Positions 52,759 through 63,002 are shown, counted from the stretch's first letter. The stretch is 64,000 nucleotides of DNA from Taibaiella lutea (GCF_008629695.1 NZ_VWSH01000001.1:1143990-1207989), one strand, 5' to 3'. The notes: generated by a model not told the origin, from the sequence alone. Translations and numbers: made by a program.

Positions 52759-52833
52759 TCATTTGAATTTGTGTGGCAAAATTAGGACATTTTTCGGGCA
52801 ATTAAAAGCCATCCTGAGATTAATAGAATAAAG

Positions 52834-53085
52834 CTATTTGCTCCTGAAGCCCTGATAAATAAATAATAAAATCAGCGCGCCGCCAATGGCAAGGCCAAAA
52901 CTGCGTAAATCAAACCCGTTAACCGTTCCCCAGCCGATTTTCACACCAATAAAACCGCCTACCATTGCGCCTACAATACCCAATGCAATGGTTATCAGAC
53001 AACCTTGAGGATTTTTGCCGGGCATGATAGCCTTAGCGAGTAAACCTGCAATTAACCCAAATATTAGCCAGGATAATATTCCCAT
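52834..53085 (-). CDS. GlsB/YeaQ/YmgE family small membrane protein
   Basis: An 83-residue protein with three short membrane helices and the family GILSWLIFGLIAGLLAKAIM, GCLITIALGIVGAMVGGFIG pattern. The start MGILSW is used; two codons upstream also encode Met. Often called transglycosylase-associated or stress-response protein; true role unknown. Confidence 0.85.
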   Translation of the reverse strand: MGILSWLIFGLIAGLLAKAIMPGKNPQGCLITIALGIVGAMVGGFIGVKIGWGTVNGFDLRSFGLAIGGALILLFIYQGFRSK

Positions 53086-53184
53086 ATACACTTAATTTTT
53101 TTATTTATGAGCCTTAATAATTCAAAATCATACCGGAATAGATTTAAAATGAAAATTACATCGTTTTGCGCTACGAAAAAAACT

Positions 53185-53192
53185 TAATTTTG
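53185..53192 (+). promoter_or_regulatory. -7 box (TAATTTTG) of paaD
   Basis: TANNTTTG match 5 bp before the ATG; TTTG lies 16 bp upstream. A nearly leaderless transcript is implied. Confidence 0.6.
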
Positions 53193-53197
53193 CAGAG

Positions 53198-53698
53198 ATG
53201 AGTGAAGAGAATATTGCTATGTCGCAAGTATATCAATGGCTTTCCGAAATTTCGGACCCGGAGATCCCTGCTGTTTCCATTCTGGATTTGGGAATTGTAC
53301 GCGATGTTATATTGATTGATGACGGAGCCGAAATTTCTGTAACTATTACACCAACATATAGCGGTTGCCCTGCCATGGATTTGATTAGTATGCAAATCAG
53401 GATGGCATTGATGAGCCGTGGTTTTAAGAAAGTTCATATTGAAATGCAACTGGCCCCTGCGTGGACAACCGATTGGATTACCGAAAAAGGTAAAGCTAAA
53501 ATGAAAGCGTATGGTATTGCACCGCCCATCCGTAAGGCAAAAGATGCTTTAGGTCTTTTTGAGGAAGATGAAGTGGAATGTCCGCATTGTCATAGTTTCC
53601 ATACAGAAATGGTAAGCCAATTTGGTGCCACAAGCTGCAAGTCTATGTATCGATGTCTTGACTGTAAAGAGCCTTTTGAGCATTTTAAATGTCATTAA
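53198..53698 (+). CDS. paaD: Phenylacetyl-CoA epoxidase-associated protein PaaD
   Basis: A 166-residue protein matching PaaD (also called PaaJ): a DUF59/MIP18-like domain (SEISDPEIPAVSILDLGIVR, TPTYSGCPAMDLI) followed by a C-terminal Cys-rich zinc or Fe-S site (ECPHCHSFHTEMVSQFGATS, then CKSMYRCLDCKEPF). PaaD is needed for maturation of the phenylacetyl-CoA epoxygenase of aerobic phenylacetate breakdown. None of paaA, B, C, E is in the window, so it stands apart from the usual operon. Confidence 0.88.
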   Translation: MSEENIAMSQVYQWLSEISDPEIPAVSILDLGIVRDVILIDDGAEISVTITPTYSGCPAMDLISMQIRMALMSRGFKKVHIEMQLAPAWTTDWITEKGKAKMKAYGIAPPIRKAKDALGLFEEDEVECPHCHSFHTEMVSQFGATSCKSMYRCLDCKEPFEHFKCH

Positions 53699-53836
53699 TC
53701 TTACCGGTATTAAAATAAATTTCAGCATACTCAATTGATTCAATCATATTTTTACTATGTTTGATTATAATGGTAATAAAACAATAACATTGCCATAAAG
53801 ATTACACAATAATTTTTAAGTAAAACGTTAGCATAC

Positions 53837-54730
53837 ATGGTTCCTGCAGGCAAATTAATCATAATCGGGGGGGCAGTTGACAAAGGCAGTTTCAGTGAAT
53901 CCAATTTTGAAAAAGAAGTGGAAAAAAATCTGAACTTTTTTGAAACGGGAATATTGAAAAAATTAATAAAGGAATCAAGGCTCAAAGAAGATTCCAGAAT
54001 TGAGGTTATAACTACAGCTTCAAAAATTCCGAGGATAGTGGGACCTGAATATTTAAAAGCATTTGAGTATTTAGGCGCAACCAATGTAGATGTACTTCAC
54101 ATCGAGACCCGTGAGCAAGCTATGCATGTAAGCGTTACAGAGCGCATCAAAAAGGCAGATGTTGTACTATTTACCGGCGGAGACCAGCTAAGGCTCACTT
54201 CTATTTTAGGTGGCACGGAAATGCATGACATGATGCTTGCCAAATATCAGAACGAAGATTTTATTTATGCAGGAACGTCTGCGGGCGCTGCTGCTGCTTC
54301 CAGTAGCATGATTTATCAGGGCTCCAGCTCCGAAGCGCTGCTGAAAGGTGAAATAAAAATCACCAGTGGCTTAGGGTTTATTGATGATGTAGTTATTGAT
54401 ACCCACTTTGTACACAGAGGCCGTATTGGCCGCTTGTTTCAGGCTGTAGTAAGCAATCCCCGCACATTAGGAATTGGTTTGGGAGAAGATACAGGCCTCC
54501 TTATTACCAATGGAAATATGATGGAAGCTATTGGCTCCGGATTGGTAATATTGGTAGATGGCCGCCAGATAAAAGATACCAATATCACGCAGGTTCCGAT
54601 GGGCGCCCCCATTTCTATTAAGAACCTTATTGCGCATGTAATGAGTCATAATGATGTTTATGATTTGGCACAAAGAGAATTAACGATTATGGACGATATT
54701 ATAGCTTTTAATGAAGCAGAGGATGAGTAG
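53837..54730 (+). CDS. Cyanophycinase
   Basis: A 297-residue serine peptidase (S51-like) that breaks cyanophycin into beta-Asp-Arg dipeptides. The GKLIIIGGAVDKGSFSESNF opening, FTGGDQLRLTSILGGT, the nucleophile loop YAGTSAGAAAASSSMI and DTHFVHRGRIGRL are diagnostic. No cyanophycin synthetase is in the window, so it may serve scavenging, or synthesis may be encoded elsewhere. It ends at a strong shared terminator. Confidence 0.9.
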   Translation: MVPAGKLIIIGGAVDKGSFSESNFEKEVEKNLNFFETGILKKLIKESRLKEDSRIEVITTASKIPRIVGPEYLKAFEYLGATNVDVLHIETREQAMHVSVTERIKKADVVLFTGGDQLRLTSILGGTEMHDMMLAKYQNEDFIYAGTSAGAAAASSSMIYQGSSSEALLKGEIKITSGLGFIDDVVIDTHFVHRGRIGRLFQAVVSNPRTLGIGLGEDTGLLITNGNMMEAIGSGLVILVDGRQIKDTNITQVPMGAPISIKNLIAHVMSHNDVYDLAQRELTIMDDIIAFNEAEDE

Positions 54731-54755
54731 GGTTAACGAAAAGCAAATGGCGTAT

Positions 54756-54810
54756 TCAGTTAAAAAGAAGGTCCCACATTTTGAAAATGCGGGACCCTCT
54801 TTTTAACTGA
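54756..54810. terminator. Long bidirectional terminator
   Basis: Outer arms TCAGTTAAAAAGA / TCTTTTTAACTGA and inner arms GGTCCC-A-CATTTT / AAAATG-C-GGGACC form one long hairpin between the cyanophycinase gene and the convergent beta-helix gene. Confidence 0.88.
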
Positions 54811-54820
54811 ATATAATATC

Positions 54821-57790
54821 TTATTCCTTAACTATTTTCGCAGCCTGGCCGTTTTGCATTTTCAGGATGTAAATACCATTTACAAGTCCTGTTAATGGAA
54901 GTTCCTGAGACTTACGGTCCATCATAATTTCTTTGACCATTCTTCCATAAGCATCTGTAAGAATAGCTTTGGTACGCAGTAGTTTCATGTCACTGATATT
55001 GATATGAACCATTTCTTTTGCAGGATTCGGCGCAATTGTAAATGTGTTAGCTATTTTATTTACGTCATTTATACCATCCGGGCCAGGAGTCAGAGTAATG
55101 GCATCTGTCGCACTACATCCATTGCTATTGGTAACAGCTACAGAATAGGCACCTGGCGTATTTACGGTTATTGTCTGCGTTGTGGCACCTGTACTCCAAA
55201 GATAAGCAGACCCTGAATTTCCTGCGTCAAGAGTTATGGATGCACCCGCCGCAATAACAGCATCGTTTCCAAGATTGACGATTGGCAATGGATTTACCGT
55301 CACCTCAATAGTATCTGTTGCTGTACCTGCCGTATTGGTCAATGTCACAAAATAAATACCACTTGCATTGACTGTGATAGATTGCGAACTTGCACCGGTG
55401 CTCCATGTATAGGTTGTACCGGAATAGTAATCTGCCTGAAGTGTGATGCTGCCACCCACACAAAAAGAGGTATCGTTTCCTAAATTCACAACGGGTTGAA
55501 GAATAGTATATTCAAGTGCACCCATGTCTACAATATTGGCATATATGCGGCCATTGCCGGCAAGATCGGTTGTAATGTAAGATGGTATAGAATCATTATT
55601 CCCTGTATTTATACAAGGGCTGGCGCTTTGCAACTGATAATTACCTGCACCGGATGTATCAACAAATAAAGGGTTTGCCGTGCCATCCAGGTTATGAGCA
55701 ACAGCATCTGCCGGAAGCCCCTGAACCAAACTGTAAGCTACATTGGCAGATGAAGTACCATCATTATAAATTCCTGAAAAATTACCCCACAATATAGTAT
55801 TGCTTATTTGAGGAGTTGAACCGGAAGCATTATACATGCCACTACCGTTCAAGTTAGCTTTGTTACGCAACATGCTGCAATTAACGATACGCGGCCGGGA
55901 GTTCCAGTTGAAAATAGCCGCCCCTACACTGTCTGCTTTGTTTTGTGCAAAAATACAGTTGCTGATATCGATGTAAGAGGAAGAATAATTATAAATAACG
56001 CCGCCGGTTTTAGCTGTATTTGTTTTAAAATTACAATTCTCTATAGAGGAATTTTGTGAAGTTGAATACAGATTGAAATTATACATTACGCCACCTGAAG
56101 CACCGGCTGCAGTATTACCCGAAAAACTACAACTATCAAAATCAAAGTAATTCTGGAAGTCGGTATAGATAGCGCCGCCATTGCCGGTATTGCCTGCAAT
56201 GTTATTATTGAAATCACATTCAGAAAGTATCAGACCTCCGTTATAACTGTAAATAGCTCCACCGCCGCCTTTTTTATTGTTACCATAACCTGTATTGTTT
56301 GAAAAAGTGCATTGTGTAAAATGGGCGAAACCATTAGCGTTATAAACCGCGCCACCGCCTCCTCTGTCGCTACCGCCGGTAACCTCATTCCCTTTATTAC
56401 CTGTAAAAATGCATTGGCTTACATTGGGCGAAGAAGAGTAATTATACATACCGCCGCCGCCCACAAAGCCTGCACCGCCATTGAACAGATAACTACCGCT
56501 GCCGGTATTATTTGTAAAAGTGCAACCTGTAACCGTAGCATTGGCCTGGCTGTTATACATACCGCCACCACCGCCATAATCAGCGCTGCTTTTGAAAGAT
56601 GTATTTGCTGTAAATACGCAATTACTGATGGTGGGCGTGCAGCCATAATTCATCATGCCGCCACCGCCTATTTTCTGGTCAGAATTTCCGAAAGAGTTGG
56701 TTGTGCTGCTGTTTCCTGTAAAGCTACAATTAGTAACAGTAGCATCTGAACCCCAGTTGGACATGCCACCACCACCGGCATTTTTACTCAGGTTATTGGT
56801 GAAGGTACAATCGCTTATAGCAGGTTCGCCTTGTTCGTTCATCATACCACCACCCCCGCCGTAGCCAGTATTGCTGGTGAACGTACAATTACTCATTACC
56901 ATAGAAAGGGTGCCATAGGAATAAGTATATATGCCTCCTCCGAAATATGCTTTATTATTGGAAAAACTGCAATCAGTGATAACCGGCGCTGATGGATGAC
57001 TGATAGTAAAAGATATATTGCAGATGCCCCCACCCGAGCCTCCGCTACCACTATTGGTACCGGTGCCGCTTACCACAGTATTGTTATTACTGAAAGTACA
57101 ATTGCTTATAGTGGGTGACGATTCATCATTGCAGATGCCCCCGCCGCCGCTTACCTGATCAATTGTATATCCCAGATAGCCTTCCACACTGTTATTTGAG
57201 AATGTGCAATGGTTTATTACAGGATTTGAACGATAATTATACATACCACCACCTTTTAAAATGGCCTGAGTCACAAAAGGAGCGAGTGTTAATGAATTGT
57301 CGGAAAATATACAATTGCTTATGGTAGGTGATACCCCGGCATTATACATGGCAGCGCCGCTATAGGCATAGCTGCGTACTATGTGGGCGCCTGTAATGGT
57401 AAAGCCGTCTATCATGGCGGCGTTGGTTAATCCGTTCTGGTCGTTGCGGATGATGCTGCCATAGTTTGCTTTCAGCCTGGTGATGTTGCTTTGGAAATTA
57501 CGCTGTGTAAAAGCAGTGTTTGTATTTAAAAATCCGCCAAAAATTTTCACCCCTTCTTTCATGACAAAATAAGAAGCGCTGTCGGGCAAATAAGTGCCTT
57601 TAGCTACCCAAACACTATCTCCTGCATTGGCGGCATTAATGCCTGATTGAAAATTTGAAAAGGCAGTAGCCCATGAATTACCGTTTTGATTACCGCCTGC
57701 CTGGGAACTATCTACAAATACAACGGTTGCAAATGCCGGTAACGAAAACAGGCTTATAGTCAATGCAAATAAAAGATTTCTGAGCGACAT
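54821..57790 (-). CDS. T9SS-secreted parallel beta-helix protein with Pmp-like repeats
   Basis: A 989-residue extracellular protein. The signal peptide ends near SLPAFA. Residues about 60-720 are repeats with FxxN and GGGMYN/GGAI elements (CIFSDNSLTLAP, GGGGMMNEQGEPAISDCTFT), the pattern of polymorphic outer-membrane proteins. Two Ig-like repeats (PVVNLGNDTSFCVGGSITLQ and PIVNLGNDAVIAAGASITLD) match those of the 1860-aa protein, and a T9SS type A domain closes it (TFTIAPNPAKEMVHINISDM). It is a surface or secreted protein, perhaps adhesive. Confidence 0.85.
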   Translation of the reverse strand: MSLRNLLFALTISLFSLPAFATVVFVDSSQAGGNQNGNSWATAFSNFQSGINAANAGDSVWVAKGTYLPDSASYFVMKEGVKIFGGFLNTNTAFTQRNFQSNITRLKANYGSIIRNDQNGLTNAAMIDGFTITGAHIVRSYAYSGAAMYNAGVSPTISNCIFSDNSLTLAPFVTQAILKGGGMYNYRSNPVINHCTFSNNSVEGYLGYTIDQVSGGGGICNDESSPTISNCTFSNNNTVVSGTGTNSGSGGSGGGICNISFTISHPSAPVITDCSFSNNKAYFGGGIYTYSYGTLSMVMSNCTFTSNTGYGGGGGMMNEQGEPAISDCTFTNNLSKNAGGGGMSNWGSDATVTNCSFTGNSSTTNSFGNSDQKIGGGGMMNYGCTPTISNCVFTANTSFKSSADYGGGGGMYNSQANATVTGCTFTNNTGSGSYLFNGGAGFVGGGGMYNYSSSPNVSQCIFTGNKGNEVTGGSDRGGGGAVYNANGFAHFTQCTFSNNTGYGNNKKGGGGAIYSYNGGLILSECDFNNNIAGNTGNGGAIYTDFQNYFDFDSCSFSGNTAAGASGGVMYNFNLYSTSQNSSIENCNFKTNTAKTGGVIYNYSSSYIDISNCIFAQNKADSVGAAIFNWNSRPRIVNCSMLRNKANLNGSGMYNASGSTPQISNTILWGNFSGIYNDGTSSANVAYSLVQGLPADAVAHNLDGTANPLFVDTSGAGNYQLQSASPCINTGNNDSIPSYITTDLAGNGRIYANIVDMGALEYTILQPVVNLGNDTSFCVGGSITLQADYYSGTTYTWSTGASSQSITVNASGIYFVTLTNTAGTATDTIEVTVNPLPIVNLGNDAVIAAGASITLDAGNSGSAYLWSTGATTQTITVNTPGAYSVAVTNSNGCSATDAITLTPGPDGINDVNKIANTFTIAPNPAKEMVHINISDMKLLRTKAILTDAYGRMVKEIMMDRKSQELPLTGLVNGIYILKMQNGQAAKIVKE

Positions 57791-58016
57791 GGATCTGGTG
57801 GTATTTAGAATTAGTTTATAAAGGTGGTCGTAGTTCTTAAAAAAGAATGCAATTTACTAATACTCAAAAATAAAAATGCCCGAATTATCAGAAATATCAG
57901 GTATTTTTTGTTAATGTCCTTTTTGTCGTTGCTCTTTATTGATACTTCGACATAACGAATTGTAATTTGTCAGTAATCTTGACGAGTAATAATCATACAC
58001 CGGATTTATCTAAAAA

Positions 58017-58048
58017 AATTGGCAATGAAATGAATTTCATTGCCAATT
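58017..58048 (-). terminator. Terminator of the aldehyde dehydrogenase gene
   Basis: Perfect 14-bp arms AATTGGCAATGAAA / TTTCATTGCCAATT, loop TGAA, with a T-run on the minus strand. The remaining part of 57791-58064 shows no gene. Confidence 0.85.
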
Positions 58049-58064
58049 CAGATTATAGTGATCC

Positions 58065-59522
58065 TTATAATTCTATACAAACATTTTTTGGCTCGGTAAA
58101 GAAGCGCATCGCCTCCCAGCCGCCTTCGCGGCCAACTCCGGAGTTTTTGAAGCCACCAAACGGAGTACGTAAATCACGCAGCAACCAACAGTTCACCCAA
58201 ATGATGCCACTATGAACTTTATTGGCAAGGCGATTGGCGCGGGTTACATTCTCTGTCCAGATAGTTGCAGCTAAACCATAATCACTTGTATTGGCCAACA
58301 CCAACGCTTCTTCTTCTGTTTTAAAAGATTGTAAAGTCACAACCGGTCCAAAGATCTCTTCCATATTGGTACGGCAATCAGGGCCGAGGCCTTCTATGAT
58401 AGTAGGCTCTATGAAATAACCATTGGCACAACGGCCTTCCGGTTTCACAGCTTTGCCACCTGACAGAATTATGCCACCTTCTTCTTTTGCGAGTTCAATA
58501 CAGCTCAATACTTTTTCATAATGCAACTTGCTCACAATAGCACCCTGTTTAGATGTATCCAATAACGGATCTCCAGGTTGCAACGCTTTTACGCGTTCTA
58601 TAAATTCTGTTTTGAATTTTTCATAAATACTTTCTTCTACTAATATACGGCTGCCGCAAAGGCAAATCTGGCCTTGGTTTGCGAAAGAAGATTGTATTGT
58701 AGTGCGCATCATTTTATCCCAATCACAATCGGCAAATATGATATTAGGGTTCTTACCTCCTAATTCCAGGGAAAGTTTTTTGAACATAGGTGCCGCTGTA
58801 GCTGCAATATCTTTACCCGCACGGGTACTGCCTGTGAATGAAATGGCTTTTATTTCCGGATGGCTCACAATAACAGAACCACAATTGGGACCATTGCCAT
58901 GAACAATATTTAATACACCAGCCGGTAAGCCTGCCTGCTGGCAAATCTCGCTTAATAAATAACCTGTCATAGGCGTTACTTCCGATGGCTTTGCAATCAC
59001 ACAATTACCCATAGCCAATGCGGGCGCTATTTTCCAGGTAAAAAGATACAAAGGAAGGTTCCAGGGAGATATGCAACCAACTACGCCAATCGGATTACGC
59101 AAAGTATAATTGATAGCCTTACCCTGCATGCCATGACTTTCAGAAGCGAAATGCATAAGGCCGGTGGCAAAAAACCTGAAATTATCAGATGCGCGTGGAA
59201 TATCTACTTTCTTACTGAGCCAGAGCGGCTTGCCATTATCGTTGGATTCGGCTAATGCAAAAGCTTCCAGATTTTCATCTATTAATTCAGCTATTTTATT
59301 CAATATTTTAAAACGGAACTCAGGCGAGCTGGTGCTCCATGCGGAGAAGGCCTGCTTCGCTGCATCTACCGCCAATTGCACGTCATCGGCATCACTATCT
59401 GGCGTCTGGCTATAAACCTCTCCTGTGGCGGGGTTTACATTATCCATAAACTTTCCGCTTTCAGGGTCGGAAAACTCACCATTTATATAATTCAGAATTT
59501 GTTTCGGAGCTTCTAATTTCAT
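58065..59522 (-). CDS. Aldehyde dehydrogenase, hydroxy/amino-muconate semialdehyde type
   Basis: A 485-residue NAD(P)-dependent aldehyde dehydrogenase. Catalytic parts are SLELGGKNPNIIFADCDWDK (Glu) and NQGQICLCGSRI (nucleophile Cys). The combination QGQICLCGSRILVEESIY and NCWLLRDLRTPFGGFKNSGV is typical of the 2-hydroxymuconate/2-aminomuconate semialdehyde dehydrogenase group (ALDH8-like). Thus a role in aromatic ring-cleavage or kynurenine breakdown is likely, but no other enzyme of such a pathway is adjacent. Confidence 0.85.
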   Translation of the reverse strand: MKLEAPKQILNYINGEFSDPESGKFMDNVNPATGEVYSQTPDSDADDVQLAVDAAKQAFSAWSTSSPEFRFKILNKIAELIDENLEAFALAESNDNGKPLWLSKKVDIPRASDNFRFFATGLMHFASESHGMQGKAINYTLRNPIGVVGCISPWNLPLYLFTWKIAPALAMGNCVIAKPSEVTPMTGYLLSEICQQAGLPAGVLNIVHGNGPNCGSVIVSHPEIKAISFTGSTRAGKDIAATAAPMFKKLSLELGGKNPNIIFADCDWDKMMRTTIQSSFANQGQICLCGSRILVEESIYEKFKTEFIERVKALQPGDPLLDTSKQGAIVSKLHYEKVLSCIELAKEEGGIILSGGKAVKPEGRCANGYFIEPTIIEGLGPDCRTNMEEIFGPVVTLQSFKTEEEALVLANTSDYGLAATIWTENVTRANRLANKVHSGIIWVNCWLLRDLRTPFGGFKNSGVGREGGWEAMRFFTEPKNVCIEL

Positions 59523-59579
59523 GAGGGCAAAGGTAAACCCAATTGGGAATATTTGAAACAGTAATATTCAGCAACCATT

Positions 59580-59786
59580 TTAATCCCCTTTCTGTTCTTC
59601 GGCAATTTGCTTCAGTTCCTTCAAACAATGAATACAAAGGCAATCATGGTAATTCTGTTTTGCAATAAACTTCTTTTCTGCTTCGGTAAATGAAATGCCA
59701 CTACATTGACAAGCCGCAATGTTTGACGGATTACAGATGAAACCTTTGTGGCAGCGGGGACATTGTTTAGTGAAAGAAGATTGCAT
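59580..59786 (-). CDS. Small cysteine-rich (CWC-type) protein
   Basis: A 68-residue protein; the start MQSSFTKQCPRCHKGFICNP is used because the upstream codons are an unrelated hydrophobic run. CPRCHKGFICNPSNIAACQC and CLCIHCLKELKQI supply nine cysteines, probably binding zinc. Similar small proteins are widespread in bacteria and have no known role. Confidence 0.75.
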   Translation of the reverse strand: MQSSFTKQCPRCHKGFICNPSNIAACQCSGISFTEAEKKFIAKQNYHDCLCIHCLKELKQIAEEQKGD

Positions 59787-59870
59787 TGGTGTCTGTTCTG
59801 ATGGCAAATATAAAAGAAGGATATTTACCGGCAACATTAACAGCAAGAAGTTCGTCTTGGAAAACTTTTG

Positions 59871-59878
59871 TATTTTTG
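59871..59878 (+). promoter_or_regulatory. -7 box (TATTTTTG)
   Basis: TANNTTTG match 7 bp before the ATG at 59886, supporting that start over the upstream in-frame ATG at 59868. Confidence 0.55.
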
Positions 59879-59885
59879 TAACTCA

Positions 59886-60089
59886 ATGGGTAAAGTAAAA
59901 ATATACGACACTTCTGTACCTCGTTCTCAAATTGTGGCCGAGCGTGAAGCCGAATATTTATCCCAATCTCCCCAAGAAAAACTGAGCCGTTTGTTTGCAC
60001 TCATCCGCTTGTCAGTAAAAATGAACGGAGGTAATCCTTTGAAACAACCTCAGGGCAAAGGCCTCGTAATTTCCCGCAAAAATAAATAA
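59886..60089 (+). CDS. Hypothetical 67-aa protein paired with a nucleotidyltransferase
   Basis: A basic protein, MGKVKIYDTSVPRSQIVAER, with a helical middle (EYLSQSPQEKLSRLFALIRL) and a lysine-rich end (GKGLVISRKNK). Unrecognised. It is 11 bp upstream of the nucleotidyltransferase gene on the same strand. The small-basic-protein plus transferase arrangement resembles toxin-antitoxin operons, but this is inferred. Confidence 0.6.
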   Translation: MGKVKIYDTSVPRSQIVAEREAEYLSQSPQEKLSRLFALIRLSVKMNGGNPLKQPQGKGLVISRKNK

Positions 60090-60100
60090 TCATATCTTGT

Positions 60101-60571
60101 ATGGATACAGGTAGCGAAGAAATGCTTTTGCTGATTAAGACCTTTGAAGCATTCCAGGTGAAATATCTCATTGTCGGCGGCTTTGCTGTAAACAGATATG
60201 GGTTTAACCGCACAACCGGTGATTTTGATATTTATTTAAAAGATTCTGACATTAACAGACGTCAACTTATCAAAGCCCTTGATGCAATGGGTTATGGCCA
60301 GTTCGAAATGCTTATGGATGTTCCCATAATTGCCGGTTATTGTGAAATAATGATGGATGACGGTATGTATGCCGATTTAATGACCGACATTCCGGGACTT
60401 GAGCAACCGGAATTCGATAAGTATTTCGATATGGCAACTGTTGACAATATGGACGGATATGTTGTGCGATATTTACATTACAATCATTTAATCCGAAACA
60501 AAGAGGCAACAGGAAGAACAAAGGATTTATTGGATTTGGAAGAGCTAAAACGTATTAATAAAGACAAATAA
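60101..60571 (+). CDS. Nucleotidyltransferase-fold protein (MNT-like)
   Basis: A 156-residue protein with the nucleotidyltransferase signature YLIVGGFAVNRYGFNRTTGD, then FDIYL: GG-x followed by the D-x-D metal pair (GDFDIYL), and a third possible Asp in YADLMTDIP. Such domains move nucleotides to proteins or RNAs and occur in antitoxins (MNT, AbiEii-like). Which it is here is unclear. Confidence 0.75.
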   Translation: MDTGSEEMLLLIKTFEAFQVKYLIVGGFAVNRYGFNRTTGDFDIYLKDSDINRRQLIKALDAMGYGQFEMLMDVPIIAGYCEIMMDDGMYADLMTDIPGLEQPEFDKYFDMATVDNMDGYVVRYLHYNHLIRNKEATGRTKDLLDLEELKRINKDK

Positions 60572-60573
60572 AA

Positions 60574-60599
60574 AACGTCCCGATTCACATCAGGACGTT
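60574..60599. terminator. Bidirectional terminator between the nucleotidyltransferase gene and nrdA
   Basis: Stem AACGTCC / GGACGTT with the arms extended by GAT/ATC-like pairs, T-run on the minus strand (GTTTTTTAT). Confidence 0.75.
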
Positions 60600-60632
60600 A
60601 TCAATTTATATAACCGATTCAAAAAACTCGGA

Positions 60633-63002
60633 TTAACTACCGCACGCAAGACACTCATCACGATTATCCAAAGAACATGCAATTTCACTTGCTTGTGTTT
60701 CTTTGCTTTCCATCTGAGGACGATTCAGCGCAGCTACATCCACATCTACAGTGAATTTGATAGCATCTGCCGCTGCTTTCGTACGCAGGTAATACATACC
60801 TGTTTTCAAGCCTTTGCGCCATGCGTGAAAATGCATAGATGTTAATTTTGCAAAGTTCGGCTGATCCACAAACAGATTCAATGATTGTGATTGACAGATA
60901 TAAGCGCCACGGTCCGCAGCCATGTCAATGATAGAACGTTGCTTGATTTCCCAAACGGTTTTGTAGATTTCTTTCAGATCAGCAGGTACTTCTGCAATGT
61001 TCTGAACAGAACCATTTTCAGCAATCAATCTGTTCTTCATTTTATTATCCCAAAGACCCAAAGCAATCAAATCTTTCAATAAATGTTTGTTTACTACAGC
61101 AAACTCACCTGACAATACACGACGGTTGTAAACATTGCTTGTATAAGGTTCAAAACACTCATTGTTACCAAGAATCTGAGAGGTAGAAGCTGTAGGCATT
61201 GGAGCCAATAATAGAGAATTACGAACACCATATTTCACCACATCGGCACGTAAGGTATCCCAATCCCAACGGTCAGTTGGTGTTACATTCCAAAGATCAA
61301 ACTGGAATTTACCTTCGCTTAAAGGAGAGCCTTTGAATGTTTCGTAAGCACCATGCTCTTTAGCCAATTCCATAGATGCTTCCATCGCACCGAAGTAAAT
61401 TGTTTCGAAAATATCGCGGTTCAGGATAGCAGCTTCTTCGCTTTCAAATGGCAAACGTAATAACATAAACGCATCTGCCAAGCCTTGAACACCAATACCC
61501 ACAGGGCGGTGACGTTTGTTGGAATTTTCTGCTTCAGGTAATGGATAGTAGTTACCATCGATTACTTTGTTAAGATTACGTGTAACAATTTTAGAGATTT
61601 CATACAATTTTTTGAAATCAAAATTAGTGCCGTCAGAAACGAAACGAGGCAATGAAATAGAAGCCAGGTTACATACAGCTACTTCGTCAGGGGCAGTATA
61701 TTCAATAATTTCCGTACAAAGGTTAGAGCATTTTATCGTGCCAAGATTCTTTTGATTTGATTTTTCATTGGCTGCATCTTTATAAAGAATGTAAGGTGTT
61801 CCTGTTTCAATTTGTGCTTCCAGAATAGAATTCCACAATTCACGCGCAGGAATGGTTTTTCTTTGTTTGCCTTCCTGCTCCAACTGAATAAATCTTTCTT
61901 CAAATGCAGCACCATAAAGCTCTTCAAGACCTTTGGCTTCATTAGGACAGAATAATGACCAGTCAGCATTTGCCTCCACGCGTTTCATGAATAAATCGGA
62001 AACCCATAATGCAGGAAATAAATCTCTCGCACGCATTTCTTCTTTACCATGATTTTTACGAAGATCAAGAAACTCCATAATATCTGCGTGCCATGTTTCC
62101 AGATAAATAGCAAACGCACCTTTACGTTTACCGCCACCTTGATCTACATAACGGGCAGTGTCATTGAATACACGCAACATCGGAATGATACCATTGCTTA
62201 CGCCGTTTGTTCCTTTGATATAGCTTCCTGTAGCACGGATGTTGTGGATGTTTAGACCAATACCGCCTGCACTTTGAGAAATCACAGCACAACGTTTCAA
62301 TGTTTCAAAAATGCCGTCGATGCTATCTTCTTTCATGCTCAATAAGAAACAAGAAGACATTTGTGCTTTCGGTGTACCGGCATTAAATAAAGTTGGTGTT
62401 GCATGTACGAACCATTTTTCACTCATCAGATTATAAGTCTCAATGGCTGCATCAATATCATGTTTGTGGATACCGATCGCAACGCGCATAAACATGTGTT
62501 GCGGACGTTCTGTAATCTTACCATTGGTTCGCAACAAGTAAGAGCGCTCTAATGTCTTGAATCCAAAATAATCAAAATGATAGTCGCGTTCGTAAATGAT
62601 AGCGGAATCAATCTTATCTGCATTTTCTTTTACTACCGCATATACTTCATCAGAATACAAAGGCGCTTTTTCCTGTGTTTTCGAATCAATATAATTATAT
62701 AAAATCTCTGCAACTTCAGAGAAAGATTTTTGAGTATTCTTGTGCAGGTTACTTACAGCAATACGGGCAGCTAACACAGCAAAATCAGGATGTTGTGTAG
62801 TGAACGATGCAGAAGTTTCAGCAGCAAGGTTATCCAGTTCGGTAGTGGTTACATTGTTATAAATGCCCTGAATTACCTTTTTAGATATTTCAATAATGTC
62901 ATCAGAATTCACCTTAAGCCCGTAGCTGAGCTTCATAATTCTCGATGTGATTTTGTCGAAGTGTACGGCTTCCGGTTTGCCGCTGCGTTTAATTACGTAC
63001 AT
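60633..63002 (-). CDS. nrdA: Class Ia ribonucleotide reductase, alpha subunit
   Basis: Catalytic large subunit, 789 residues, reducing NDPs to dNDPs. An ATP-cone lies at residues 1-95 ([20 protein letters not shown]). Active-site parts are [18 protein letters not shown] (first active-site Cys), [20 protein letters not shown] (radical Cys and the catalytic N-x-C-x-E), and the mobile C-terminal redox pair DECLACGS. It is 44 bp after nrdB, in one operon. Confidence 0.96.
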   Translation of the reverse strand: MYVIKRSGKPEAVHFDKITSRIMKLSYGLKVNSDDIIEISKKVIQGIYNNVTTTELDNLAAETSASFTTQHPDFAVLAARIAVSNLHKNTQKSFSEVAEILYNYIDSKTQEKAPLYSDEVYAVVKENADKIDSAIIYERDYHFDYFGFKTLERSYLLRTNGKITERPQHMFMRVAIGIHKHDIDAAIETYNLMSEKWFVHATPTLFNAGTPKAQMSSCFLLSMKEDSIDGIFETLKRCAVISQSAGGIGLNIHNIRATGSYIKGTNGVSNGIIPMLRVFNDTARYVDQGGGKRKGAFAIYLETWHADIMEFLDLRKNHGKEEMRARDLFPALWVSDLFMKRVEANADWSLFCPNEAKGLEELYGAAFEERFIQLEQEGKQRKTIPARELWNSILEAQIETGTPYILYKDAANEKSNQKNLGTIKCSNLCTEIIEYTAPDEVAVCNLASISLPRFVSDGTNFDFKKLYEISKIVTRNLNKVIDGNYYPLPEAENSNKRHRPVGIGVQGLADAFMLLRLPFESEEAAILNRDIFETIYFGAMEASMELAKEHGAYETFKGSPLSEGKFQFDLWNVTPTDRWDWDTLRADVVKYGVRNSLLLAPMPTASTSQILGNNECFEPYTSNVYNRRVLSGEFAVVNKHLLKDLIALGLWDNKMKNRLIAENGSVQNIAEVPADLKEIYKTVWEIKQRSIIDMAADRGAYICQSQSLNLFVDQPNFAKLTSMHFHAWRKGLKTGMYYLRTKAAADAIKFTVDVDVAALNRPQMESKETQASEIACSLDNRDECLACGS

